64,000 nt of DNA from an uncultured Campylobacter sp. Lineage in GTDB: Bacteria; Campylobacterota; Campylobacteria; Campylobacterales; Campylobacteraceae. The notes beneath the pieces are model-generated. The model was not told the DNA's origin. It saw only the letters and a program-made list of their open reading frames with translations, and searched no databases. The DNA lies in contig CAKVDW010000012.1 in assembly GCA_934728065.1 (NCBI GenBank), forward strand, positions 1 to 64,000, read 5' to 3'. Within the stretch, counting starts at the first letter, position 1; each line of letters starts with the position of its first letter. The position numbers and the translations under genes were made by a program. Shown here piece by piece: positions 1-8,211 of the stretch.

Positions 1-289
1 GCCCGTTTTCATCAAGCGCATCGCTGCCTACGCTGTCTTTTTTAGCGTTTTCTACCACGCCAAAAAGGATAATCGCCATTATCCCCAAGCTTTCACACTC
101 TTTGCACTCACTCAAAATGCCGTCAATGCTTTGCTGAAAGACACCACTCATAGAGCTAATCTCGTTTTTAACGCCCTTTCCATCAACCACAAAAAGCGGA
201 TATATAAAATCCTGCACGCTCACCGCATTTTCACGCACCAAAGCGCGTAAATTCTCGCTCATTCTAAGTCGCCTGAACCTTTTAAACAT
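1..289 (-). CDS. hemB: delta-aminolevulinic acid dehydratase (porphobilinogen synthase), N-terminal part
   Basis: This is the first 96 codons of a minus-strand gene that runs off the left edge. HemB condenses two 5-aminolevulinate molecules to porphobilinogen in cytosolic haem synthesis. The translation starts MFKRFRRLR and continues with the family-typical segments NLRALVRE, DFIYPLFVV, ISSMSGV and IMAIILFGV. The ATG at 289-287 follows an AAGGAAAA ribosome site at about 293-300. The catalytic lysines and metal site lie in the missing part and cannot be checked. In C. jejuni hemB is, as I recall, next to ribA; here another gene sits between them. Confidence 0.88.
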   Translation of the reverse strand, partial: MFKRFRRLRMSENLRALVRENAVSVQDFIYPLFVVDGKGVKNEISSMSGVFQQSIDGILSECKECESLGIMAIILFGVVENAKKDSVGSDALDENG

Positions 290-343
290 AAATTTTCCTT
301 GATTTATAAAATTCAGTGAGATTTTAACATATTTATTTAAAAT

Positions 344-1636
344 TTAATCTTGTTTTTCCGTCTTTTTTGCTTGAAATTCTCTTTTGATTTGCCACACTTC
401 ATAAAGGAAAAATTTTAGCAAAGCACCCTTGTGCCAATTTTTATAAGCGTTGATTAAGGCTTGACCGAGCTTTTGGCTTAAATAAGGCTTATTTAAAACG
501 CTCTCATCAACGATTTCTTTATATATATCAATGGGCGGTATGAGGTGGTTGAAGTTGTATTTTTTAGGGATTTTAAGTGTGGATTTTTGGAGTTTAAAAT
601 TTGATTTTGTTTGATTTTCTTTTGCAAGAAAAATGCTGATTAAATTTAAGCTGTCAAAATGATAAAATTCTCCAGAAACAAGCTCGTGTTTTTCCACTAT
701 ATCAGCCTTTTTGGCACATTTAAGGCTTAAAAAACTTTCATCATCTATGATAAAATCACTGCTTAAGTCTGCTAGACAGTTTGACATTGCCATTTCTTTT
801 TGTATGATTTGCTTTTTGTTTTTCAAAAAGATAAAGCAAAAGTGGTTAAAGTCAAAGGAAGTAAAACTATGCAAAGCGATTATTTTATAACCCTTTAAAT
901 TTGGCAAAATGGTTAAGCTTGTTTGCTGTGTCAGCTCATAAGCTAGTTCATCATACATAGAATTTCGCATTCTTTTTGCTTGTAAATTTTTAAATTCCAA
1001 ACACATATCTTTGGGGCTTAATATTATGAATTTTGGATTATCATTTTTGCCTTTTAGCTTTTTGCTTTGTTTAAAATGCTTGATATTTTTGATGATATTT
1101 TTTCCAAACTCACGCATTATCCTAGCTTGTATGTGAGCTGGGTCTTTTTGGGTTAAAAAGTTGAGCAAATTTGTTTCATCAGCATAAGCTTGCACATCGA
1201 TGATATTAAAGCCAAATTGAATGCAAAGTTTTTTGTGAAAATCATTAATTTTTCTACTGTGAGAATAAAAATTTTCAGGCAAAGGCAATAAGAGAACAAG
1301 AATGGGTTTTTGTAAAAAATAAAGCTCTTTATAATACCAAGTAAGATTTCTAAAAATCACTTTTAAAGGGCATTTTTGAAGGTGGTGTTTGGAGCTGTCG
1401 TTTATGTTGCTTTCTGTGATGATAAGTTTGGCGTTTTTAAAGATTTGTTGATTTTTGGCTCTTTTGAGTTCGTAAAGGCTTTGAATGCAAGTGGTGCTAC
1501 CAAGTGCAAGATTATAAAACTCTAATCCCCCCCCCCCATTATCATTTAATGTCTCTATGCTCTCTTTTAAGCCTTTTTGCAAGCCATTTTTAATGACACT
1601 GTTGCTTCCGCCGAGTAAGATTACGGTCTTATTCAT
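344..1636 (-). CDS. phase-variable SGNH/GDSL-hydrolase-like protein (in frame)
   Basis: A 430-residue protein of unknown substrate. The N-terminus has a Rossmann-like strand followed by GGSNS (residues 9-13), which fits SGNH block I with Ser11 as nucleophile. The sequence D165-P-A-H168 fits the block V Asp-x-x-His pair. TESNIND (74-80) sits where the block III Asn would be. The C-terminal half (about 190-430) has no domain I recognise. There is no signal peptide, so it is probably cytosolic; sugar O-acetyl handling for surface glycans is one possible role (inference). Codons 34-37 are an 11-G tract, in frame as read, so the gene is ON; gain or loss of one G would truncate it after about 40 codons. 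It lies between hemB and ribA, which are neighbours in C. jejuni, so it is probably an accessory insertion. Confidence 0.6.
   Translation of the reverse strand: MNKTVILLGGSNSVIKNGLQKGLKESIETLNDNGGGGLEFYNLALGSTTCIQSLYELKRAKNQQIFKNAKLIITESNINDSSKHHLQKCPLKVIFRNLTWYYKELYFLQKPILVLLLPLPENFYSHSRKINDFHKKLCIQFGFNIIDVQAYADETNLLNFLTQKDPAHIQARIMREFGKNIIKNIKHFKQSKKLKGKNDNPKFIILSPKDMCLEFKNLQAKRMRNSMYDELAYELTQQTSLTILPNLKGYKIIALHSFTSFDFNHFCFIFLKNKKQIIQKEMAMSNCLADLSSDFIIDDESFLSLKCAKKADIVEKHELVSGEFYHFDSLNLISIFLAKENQTKSNFKLQKSTLKIPKKYNFNHLIPPIDIYKEIVDESVLNKPYLSQKLGQALINAYKNWHKGALLKFFLYEVWQIKREFQAKKTEKQD
1527..1537 (-). repeat. poly-G(11) phase-variation tract in the SGNH-like gene
   Basis: Eleven consecutive C on the plus strand, G on the coding strand, encode Gly34-37 near the N-terminus. 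In Campylobacter, coding G tracts of about 8 or more are known hypermutable slip sites. The current length keeps the gene open. Confidence 0.9.
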
Positions 1637-1654
1637 CAGTTACCTTTTTTTTGC

Positions 1655-1660
1655 TAAAAT
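1655..1660 (+). promoter_or_regulatory. probable -10 box for ribA-rsmG
   Basis: TTTGCTAAAAT upstream of ribA has the extended TGC-TANAAT form usual for sigma-70 promoters of Campylobacter. It lies about 45 bases before the ribA start. The -35 is not conserved, as is normal in this genus. Confidence 0.5.
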
Positions 1661-1703
1661 TGCGAAATTTTAACAAAAGTTCATAAATAAGCAAGGATAA
1701 AAA

Positions 1704-2267
1704 ATGAATATAAAAATTTCTCAAATCGCTAATTTACCAACAAAATGGGGGCAGTTTCAAATTCAAAGCTTTGAAGATGGCAAGAAAGAGCATTTGTGTA
1801 TATTTAAGGGGCAAATACGAGATATTTGCAATGTAAGAATTCACTCAGAATGCTTAACAGGAGATACTTTAGGCTCTTTAAAATGCGACTGTGGCGAACA
1901 ACTAGAGTTTGCACTAAAATATATACAAGAAAATGACGGAATAATCATTTATCTCAGGCAAGAAGGTCGTGGTATAGGTCTTTTTAACAAGGTTAATGCT
2001 TATGCCCTACAAGATGAAGGCTTAAATACCATAGATGCAAATTTAAAACTTGGCTTTAAGGCTGATGAAAGAAGGTATGAAATCGTCAAATTCATCTTAA
2101 AGCATTATGGCATAAGTAAGATAAATTTACTCACAAATAATCCCTTAAAACTTGTCAGCTTAGAGGAGATACAAATCATCAAGCGCGTGCCTGTCATCAT
2201 AAAGGCAAACAGCTTCAACAAAGACTACTTGCAAGTAAAGCACGAAAAAATGGGGCATTTGCTTTGA
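1704..2267 (+). CDS. ribA: GTP cyclohydrolase II
   Basis: First enzyme of riboflavin synthesis: converts GTP to 2,5-diamino-6-ribosylamino-pyrimidinone phosphate, formate and pyrophosphate in the cytosol. The 187 residues are a stand-alone RibA rather than a RibBA fusion. The zinc ligands are visible as C50, C61 and C63 in the block SECLTGDTLGSLKCDCG. The nucleotide-binding motif RQEGRGIGL is at 85-93 and LTNNP at 143-147. The ATG follows AAGGATAAAA. Its stop overlaps the TTG start of rsmG (TTGA), so the two are translationally coupled. Confidence 0.95.
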   Translation: MNIKISQIANLPTKWGQFQIQSFEDGKKEHLCIFKGQIRDICNVRIHSECLTGDTLGSLKCDCGEQLEFALKYIQENDGIIIYLRQEGRGIGLFNKVNAYALQDEGLNTIDANLKLGFKADERRYEIVKFILKHYGISKINLLTNNPLKLVSLEEIQIIKRVPVIIKANSFNKDYLQVKHEKMGHLL

Positions 2268-2890
2268 ATTTTGAGCTTTTGCGCGAAAATTTAGACTTTT
2301 TGCGCGAATATGATGAAGCAAATTTAAAGGCGCTCAAAGCTAAGCTAAACGCTTATGAGAGCCTTTTTCACAGTTTTGGCAAGGTGCATAATATCAGCCA
2401 TTTTAAAGCCCTTGAAAAAGAGCTTGTTGATAGCCTTAAAATTTTGGATTTTAAGGATTTAAGTGGCTTTAAAAACGCCGTTGATATAGGCTCTGGGGCA
2501 GGTTTTCCTGCGCTTTTTTTAGCCCTTATTTTAAAGACAAATTTCACTCTTTTTGAGCCAAATTCAAAAAAAGCAGCCTTTTTAATGCTTGCAAAAAGCG
2601 AGCTAGGGCTTGAAAATGTGAGCGTTGCCAAAGAAAAAATAGAGCATTTTAAGCTAAAATTTAAAGCCCAGCTCATCACTTCAAGGGCTTTAATGAGCGC
2701 GCCCAAGCTTGTGGGGCTTTGTGATGGTTTTTTTGATGAAAACACGCTTTTTTTGCTTTACAAAGGCTCAAAGGTTTATGATGAGCTAAAAGGCTTTGCA
2801 GAGTATGAAATCGCCGAGTTTGATAAGAGAAAATATGTGCTAATCAACGCAAAAAATTTAAGCAAAAGCCATTTAAACAAAAATGCTTAA
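2264..2890 (+). CDS. rsmG: 16S rRNA (guanine-527 N7)-methyltransferase
   Basis: RsmG (GidB) methylates G527 of 16S rRNA using S-adenosylmethionine. It is 208 residues long, about the family length. The SAM-binding loop DIGSGAGFP is at 74-82, preceded by the family-typical ELVDSLKIL, and SRAL follows in the catalytic region. The start is a TTG overlapping the ribA stop by three bases; no ATG lies nearby in frame. The ribA-rsmG order is as in C. jejuni. Confidence 0.93.
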   Translation: MNFELLRENLDFLREYDEANLKALKAKLNAYESLFHSFGKVHNISHFKALEKELVDSLKILDFKDLSGFKNAVDIGSGAGFPALFLALILKTNFTLFEPNSKKAAFLMLAKSELGLENVSVAKEKIEHFKLKFKAQLITSRALMSAPKLVGLCDGFFDENTLFLLYKGSKVYDELKGFAEYEIAEFDKRKYVLINAKNLSKSHLNKNA

Positions 2891-2898
2891 TGGCTTTT
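2864..2898 (+). terminator. stem-loop at the end of rsmG
   Basis: AAAAGCCATT (2864-2873) can pair with AATGGCTTTT (2889-2898) around a 15-base loop, ending in four T. The hairpin covers the rsmG stop codon and separates rsmG from the convergent peroxidase gene. Confidence 0.55.
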
Positions 2899-2970
2899 AG
2901 GGCATTGATTTTGCAAGCAAATTCCGCTAAATCGCCCTTTGCAAGCCTTTTAAAACAGCATTGCTATCAT

Positions 2971-4251
2971 TTACAAGCTTTTTAAAAAGGCTTCCAAAGC
3001 CAAAATTTCATCTCTTGTTAAATTTAGCTTTTTAATGAGCGGGTCGGTTTTTGGCAAAAGTGGGTCATTTTCCGTGCCTTTTTCCACAGCCACAGGAAAG
3101 CCAGCGTTATACATATTTATCACACCTATGAGATGAGGAAATATGCCGCCGTGCATATAAGGCGCGCTACGAGAGACGCTCACAAGGCTTGGGGTTTTAA
3201 ATTTGCCCACATCGGCTGGATTTTTCGTAACTTCATATCGCCCTAAATCCTGCAACTTGCGCCCGTAAAAAGACAAGCCGATATTATGATATTTATTATC
3301 GCTTAACATTGCTCCGTAATGGCAGTTCATACACTCGCCCTTGTTACGAAATATATCAAGCCCCCAAAGCTCTTTATCGCTCAAAAAACGATAATCCCCT
3401 TTTAAAAAGGCGTTAAAACGGCTGTTTTTAGGCACAACAAAACTTCTTTCGTAAGTCGCTATGGCTTTGGCTATGTTGTTTATGTTGATGAGTTTTCTTG
3501 CAATTTCAAGCTCTTGGCTTGGAAATTTAGCGATTAAATTCTTGTCGATTTTGATTTCATCTCTCAAAAAGCTACGCAATCTTTTTGTGGCATTTTGCTC
3601 AAAAAGTTGTGGAAAATACTTTTTCCAAAGCCCTTGTTCGCTCTCATCGCCAAAGGCTGCTACAAAAAGCGGGTAGTATTCTGTGGCGTTTTTTATGGCG
3701 TTTTGGGCATTTTCAAGGCTGTTTGCCATTTCTTTTGGGTCGGTTATGGGACCTAGTGCTTGTTCTTCAAGGCTTTTTGCCCGTCCGTCCCAAAAAAGCT
3801 CGTCAAAAAAGGCTGCCATTTGGATATTTGGCGCATTTCGCCTCCCTCTTTGTCTGTCGTGTCCGTAAGAAAGTTTCAAGCCGTCAGTAAAGGCTAACTC
3901 TTGGTTGTGGCAGTTTTGGCAAGAGATTTGCCCACTTTTTGAGAGGCGTGGGTCGTTAAAAAGTCGTAAGCCCAAAAACGCCTTAATATCGCTGTAAGCG
4001 TTGTTTGCAGGAAACGGCGGCTCTTTAAATGGCTCAAATTCGCGCCACTCTTTCACCACGCTTTCATCAAGCTTTGGTTTGTCCCACTCGCTCACAGGGC
4101 GCGCGTAAAGGGCGCGGTATTTGCTTAAATTCTGCTCGCTTTGACTGCTTGCGGTGTTTGGCTCGTTTTGTCCCACAAATTTAGCCAAAAGCGCCACTAT
4201 ACAAGCTAGCGATAAGCCTAAAAGTATGGCTAGGATTTTGTTTGTTTTCAT
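2971..4251 (-). CDS. di-heme cytochrome c peroxidase / MauG-family protein
   Basis: A 426-residue periplasmic c-type cytochrome with an N-terminal signal anchor (hydrophobic residues 5-24). It has two haem-attachment motifs, CQNCH (111-115) and CMNCH (307-311), and the C-terminal family block with FKTPSL and APYMHGG (Met366 as possible axial ligand). The family reduces peroxide or, in MauG and MbnH, oxidises protein residues using two haems. It is about 100 residues longer than classical CCP, with extra sequence between residues 25 and 85 and around 200-260. It lies 72 bases downstream of a large TonB receptor on the same strand, so the two may be co-expressed. The ATG follows AAAGGACAAAA. 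Which activity it has cannot be told from sequence. Confidence 0.88.
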   Translation of the reverse strand: MKTNKILAILLGLSLACIVALLAKFVGQNEPNTASSQSEQNLSKYRALYARPVSEWDKPKLDESVVKEWREFEPFKEPPFPANNAYSDIKAFLGLRLFNDPRLSKSGQISCQNCHNQELAFTDGLKLSYGHDRQRGRRNAPNIQMAAFFDELFWDGRAKSLEEQALGPITDPKEMANSLENAQNAIKNATEYYPLFVAAFGDESEQGLWKKYFPQLFEQNATKRLRSFLRDEIKIDKNLIAKFPSQELEIARKLININNIAKAIATYERSFVVPKNSRFNAFLKGDYRFLSDKELWGLDIFRNKGECMNCHYGAMLSDNKYHNIGLSFYGRKLQDLGRYEVTKNPADVGKFKTPSLVSVSRSAPYMHGGIFPHLIGVINMYNAGFPVAVEKGTENDPLLPKTDPLIKKLNLTRDEILALEAFLKSL

Positions 4252-4273
4252 TTTTGTCCTTTCGTTTTATTTT

Positions 4274-4310
4274 AGATTGCCACGCTCATTTCATTCGCTC
4301 GCAATGACAT
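4274..4310. repeat. REP-like dispersed repeat
   Basis: The segment begins AGATTGCCACGCTC and ends CGCTCGCAATGACA, with ATTGC and GCAAT at the two ends as a short stem. It resembles the widespread short repeat with the ends GTCATTGCGAG and GTGGCAATCT that I know from many unrelated bacteria. It fills half of the gap between the TonB receptor and the peroxidase gene and is more GC-rich than its surroundings. I see one copy in this window. Confidence 0.45.
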
Positions 4311-4323
4311 ACTCATTCTATTT

Positions 4324-7017
4324 TCAATACTTATACCCAAATTGTAGCCAAAACTGCCTGCCCACATCATACACAGGATAAGCCGCACTTGCGCTTAAAA
4401 TGCTGCCTGTTGCCATATTGCCATTAGCCCCTGAAATAGTCGTTTCGTTCTTTAAATTTAATACATTGATTATATCGACATTTGTGTAGAAAGTCCCAGC
4501 TTTGCCAAGCATAAATTCAACTCCCGCACGCATATCCCAAGTAAATGCGCCTTTGAAATGATATTTGCCATATTGCGTCATTGTCGTGCCTATTGTAGCG
4601 TCATAATTTGGCGAACGAGTATTCAACACCACCATTCTATCATAACCTGAGCGGTAGCGAAAGAAATTATTCCACAAAAGCCTTGTAAAGCCTAGCTTCA
4701 TCGTTTGCGTGGTGCTTAGCCTTAAAGTCCAAGGGAGAGCGAAATTTTCAGTAGGTCGCTCGCTGTATTTGATAACCTTGCCATCATAGTAAATGTCAGG
4801 GTCATCGACATAGGTTTCATCAGCTGTGAAAGGATTATAAGCCCTATTTACAGCTGTATAATCAAAGGCAAGCAAAAAGTGATGATACACATTAAGCGTT
4901 TTGAAAGGCTCGGTGTTTTCTATGCTTGCGGTGATAATGTCGCTTTTTGAGCTACCCTCATTAGTATAGTAGTATCCATTACTATAAGTTCCCCTTTGGA
5001 TTATCTCATCTTTGCCCTGTCTGTTTATGTATTTGGCGTTAAAATTCACAAGCCCTATATCTTGGCTTATCCCTACCATAACTTCATCGCTGTATGGTAT
5101 GTCAAGCCTATTAAATGCGTATTGCGATTTTGCGCTCACATCACTTTCTACCCAAGGCGAGTTTATATCTGCGCGAGTGAGATTTTTTGTCGCTGCTAAA
5201 ATGCTATCATAAAGCCTGTATGAGAAGAGATTGCGCCCATAGTAGCGGTTTGCACCAAAGCTTAGTCTTGTGTCAAAGCCCTTTTCTCTCCAAGGTGCGA
5301 TATAAGATAAGCTTAAACGCGGTGCGGCTGTGTCTTTGTCCATATAGCTGTCTCCATCGACACGAAGCCCAAGTCTAGCATTCATTTCGCCTATTTTAGC
5401 ATAATCAAAAAGCCTAATATCTTCCTCGACATAAAAGGCATAAGACAAAACATCAAGTTTGGTAAGGCTTTTTTTGATGACATTTAAGGCTTTTATGTAT
5501 TGTCCGTTTAACTCTTTGAGCCAAGCTTGTGTTCCTGTGCCTGTTGTCGTGGCGGTAGAGCATAAAGGCACACCAAACAAATCCACACCACCGCAAGCTG
5601 CACCGTTTAAATCCGCTGTGTAGCCCTCACCTGTAACAAAAGTGTTGTAATAATAATCATCAAGTATTTCTCTATTGACATACTGATAGTCAAATTCTGC
5701 GCCCACTCGTATCTTTAAAAATTCAGCCAAATCAAAATTCATATCACTTTTATAGCTTAGGCTGTGTTGCTTTTGCTCTACATTGCTCACGCCACCCTCC
5801 ATCGAGTAGCCAGATGAAGTTGCCGCCCAATTTTTATCCAAAGCCGAGTGCCTCCAAGTAAGAAAATAATTCTTATCACTTTGGCGTGAATTTTGCAAAA
5901 GCGAGTAGCCAAGCTGATTAGTCCAAAGTCCTAATCCTGTCTCCCACAAGCCCTTTAAACCAGCTTGATAACCCCCTGTTTGCATAGTGTAAAATGAGTC
6001 TTTTGCAATGCCGTTAAAATAGGTGTTAAACTGCGGCATATAGCCTAAATTTGCCTCCAAGCTAAAATCACTCGTTACATTATAAAACGCTTTTAAATAA
6101 TAATTATCGCTGATTCTTTTTTGCTCTCTTGTATCAAAGGCTTGTGTTGGGTTAAAGTATTGATTTGCCGTAGTGTAGCCATTTAAGGGAATGTAAGAAC
6201 GAGTGGTGGAAAACGCTCCGATAATGCCAAATTTGTCATTTGCCCAGCCTTCAATGCTTGCTTTGATTAAATGCTTGCTGAATTTGGGTTGAAATTTCTC
6301 GTCCGTGCTGTTTGCTAAATTTTCTTCAAATTCTTCGGCTATGTGATATTGAGTGAGTTTGTCGCTTGTGTGCTGATAGCTTATGTCAAAATGCCAGCCG
6401 TCTCGTCTTGGGTTGCGGACATTTGCCTCGACCACACCGCCTGTAAAGCCTCCATAAGCTGCACCTATGTTAGAATCAAGCACCACAATGCTTTCAAGTA
6501 AGCTTGTATCTATGTTAAAGCCTTGACTTCGCTGTCCGCCACGCAAGCCTTGACTCGCCCCGCCACTGCCACCGCTTGCATTGCTTGCGGGGTCTAAATC
6601 GTTGTTCATATTAAAGCCATCAAGCTGAAAGTTGTTTTGATAAAAAAGCCCACCGCTTATGCTTATGTTTGCAGGGTCGATTTCGCCCGGCGTATTTGAG
6701 CTAAGCTGTGCATTATCAAACTGCACATTTGGCAAGACTTTAAGCGCACTTGTCAAATCCCCATTGCCATTTGGAGCTGAATTTAAGGCGCTTTTATCCA
6801 AAGAACTGCCTGAAAGATACTTAATCACAGGATTTGGCGCACTTATAACCGTAGGTGGCAACTCATAAGTTGCCGTCAAAGATACGCCACTTTGCGAACG
6901 CGTGGTGTTTTGTTCTGTGTTTGAATTTATGCTTGCGGTGTGCGCGTTTTGAGCCTCATTTGCCTCATCGGCAAAAAGGCTTGTGGCTACAAGCAAGATA
7001 AAGGCTTTGGTTTTCAT
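4324..7017 (-). CDS. TonB-dependent outer-membrane receptor (large, in frame)
   Basis: An 897-residue outer-membrane receptor with a signal peptide (about residues 1-16). The plug (about 75-210) contains SISGGLFYQNNFQLDGFNMN, a motif with AAYGGFTGGVVEA, and the rest is a beta-barrel rich in aromatic residues that ends in WLQFGYKY, with the usual C-terminal aromatic. The substrate is not evident. It is a clear paralogue of the out-of-frame receptor at 17069-19979: both share the plug phrases SNTPGEIDPA/SSTPGEIDPA and MNNDLDPA, the barrel phrase NRYYGRN, and a C-terminus in GYKY. It has no poly-G tract. The downstream peroxidase gene is probably part of the same unit. Its start follows a weak AAAGAAC ribosome site. 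Confidence 0.9.
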   Translation of the reverse strand: MKTKAFILLVATSLFADEANEAQNAHTASINSNTEQNTTRSQSGVSLTATYELPPTVISAPNPVIKYLSGSSLDKSALNSAPNGNGDLTSALKVLPNVQFDNAQLSSNTPGEIDPANISISGGLFYQNNFQLDGFNMNNDLDPASNASGGSGGASQGLRGGQRSQGFNIDTSLLESIVVLDSNIGAAYGGFTGGVVEANVRNPRRDGWHFDISYQHTSDKLTQYHIAEEFEENLANSTDEKFQPKFSKHLIKASIEGWANDKFGIIGAFSTTRSYIPLNGYTTANQYFNPTQAFDTREQKRISDNYYLKAFYNVTSDFSLEANLGYMPQFNTYFNGIAKDSFYTMQTGGYQAGLKGLWETGLGLWTNQLGYSLLQNSRQSDKNYFLTWRHSALDKNWAATSSGYSMEGGVSNVEQKQHSLSYKSDMNFDLAEFLKIRVGAEFDYQYVNREILDDYYYNTFVTGEGYTADLNGAACGGVDLFGVPLCSTATTTGTGTQAWLKELNGQYIKALNVIKKSLTKLDVLSYAFYVEEDIRLFDYAKIGEMNARLGLRVDGDSYMDKDTAAPRLSLSYIAPWREKGFDTRLSFGANRYYGRNLFSYRLYDSILAATKNLTRADINSPWVESDVSAKSQYAFNRLDIPYSDEVMVGISQDIGLVNFNAKYINRQGKDEIIQRGTYSNGYYYTNEGSSKSDIITASIENTEPFKTLNVYHHFLLAFDYTAVNRAYNPFTADETYVDDPDIYYDGKVIKYSERPTENFALPWTLRLSTTQTMKLGFTRLLWNNFFRYRSGYDRMVVLNTRSPNYDATIGTTMTQYGKYHFKGAFTWDMRAGVEFMLGKAGTFYTNVDIINVLNLKNETTISGANGNMATGSILSASAAYPVYDVGRQFWLQFGYKY

Positions 7018-7347
7018 TTTTGTTCTTTTGTAAATGTAAATTTCTTATTATTCAAATTTGAGCGCGATTTTTTTGCTCTCAAATTTGAATGAGAAAGATT
7101 GTTTAAATAATAATATAAATTTTCAAAATTTGAGCTTAAAAATTTATAAATTTTGAAATTTTTTTTCAAAATTTTTCAAAATTTTTCAAAAATTTACTTA
7201 AATATAGAATTTATAGAGTTTTAAAAATTTACAAAAATGATAAACTTTATAAAAATATAATTTTCATATAATAATAAGCTATATTATTTTGATAAAGCTA
7301 AAAAATTTTTTATTTGTTTAAAAGCTTAAAGAATATTAGTATTTTGC
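7018..7347 (-). promoter_or_regulatory. 330-bp AT-rich control region upstream of the large TonB receptor
   Basis: No gene is visible here. Three tandem copies of the 10-bp unit TTTTTCAAAA lie at 7162-7191, placing A/T tracts one helical turn apart, which favours intrinsic DNA bending. A Fur-box-like 15-mer TGATAAACTTTATAA lies at 7238-7252 (11 of 14 positions of TGATAATnATTATCA). The sequence AATTTACTTAAATAT (7191 onward) recurs upstream of the paralogous receptor at about 20091. These are candidate regulatory elements only. Confidence 0.45.
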
Positions 7348-8211
7348 TCACTCAAAGATAGAATTTACAAGGTTTTGGATATATTCGCTAGCGTTAAATT
7401 CAAGCAAGTCCTCCATTTGCTCGCCAACGCCTATGTAAAGTATGGGAAGTTCCAGCTCTTTGGCTATGCTAAATAGCGCGCCGCCCTTTGCTGTGCCGTC
7501 TAGCTTTGTGATGATGACGCCATCAAGCCTTACAAGCTCGTTAAAAGCCTTTGCCTGCAAAATCCCAGCCACGCCCTGCGTGCCATCAAGCACTAAAATT
7601 TTGCGGTGCGGTGCGCCCGCCAACGCTTTGCCACAAATTCGCACGATTTTATCAAGCTCCGCGCTTAAATTCTTTTGGTTTTGCAAACGCCCAGCCGTGT
7701 CGATAATGACGCGTTCATAGTCCTTTGCTACGGCTTTGCTGATGGTGTCAAAAGCTACAGCCGATGGGTCGTGTCCTTGCTCGCTCATTACGATTTGAAC
7801 GCCGATTTTTTCCGCCCAAAGCCTTAACTGCTCGATAGCTCCCGCGCGAAAGGTATCGCAAGCTGCGAGTATAACTTTATCGCCCTTTTTTTTGTATAAA
7901 TTCGCTAGCTTTGCTATGCTTGTGGTTTTGCCCGCTCCATTTACGCCCAAAATCAGCTCCACAAAGGGCTTTGCGTTAGCACTTTGGGCGTTATCATACA
8001 AAAAATACGCCCCCATTACGCGCTTTAAGTCCTCTTTTTTCACCTCATCGCTTGGGGGCAAGTAGTATAAAATTTCCTCCACGATTTCATAGCTCACATC
8101 GGCTTCTAAAAGCATAGTTTCAAGCAAATCTTTGGAGATTTTTTCGCCTGTTTTTAAGGAATTCATTGAATTTAAGGTTTTTGACAAGCCTTTTTTCAAA
8201 GATTCAAGCAT
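7348..8211 (-). CDS. ftsY: signal recognition particle receptor FtsY
   Basis: SRP receptor GTPase that docks ribosome-SRP complexes at the inner membrane. It is 287 residues and consists essentially of the NG domain, without the long acidic A domain of E. coli. Motifs: P-loop GVNGAGKT (89-96), DTFRAGA (119-125), DTAGR (171-175), and TKLDGTAKGG near 235-244. Its start overlaps the end of the upstream thioredoxin gene by one base, so the two form an operon; this pairing matches C. jejuni. Confidence 0.96.
   Translation of the reverse strand: MLESLKKGLSKTLNSMNSLKTGEKISKDLLETMLLEADVSYEIVEEILYYLPPSDEVKKEDLKRVMGAYFLYDNAQSANAKPFVELILGVNGAGKTTSIAKLANLYKKKGDKVILAACDTFRAGAIEQLRLWAEKIGVQIVMSEQGHDPSAVAFDTISKAVAKDYERVIIDTAGRLQNQKNLSAELDKIVRICGKALAGAPHRKILVLDGTQGVAGILQAKAFNELVRLDGVIITKLDGTAKGGALFSIAKELELPILYIGVGEQMEDLLEFNASEYIQNLVNSIFE

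Noticed and set aside
3461-3890. Overlapping open frames opposite the di-heme enzyme
   Set aside because: Antisense to an intact cytochrome gene with both haem motifs; no ribosome sites.
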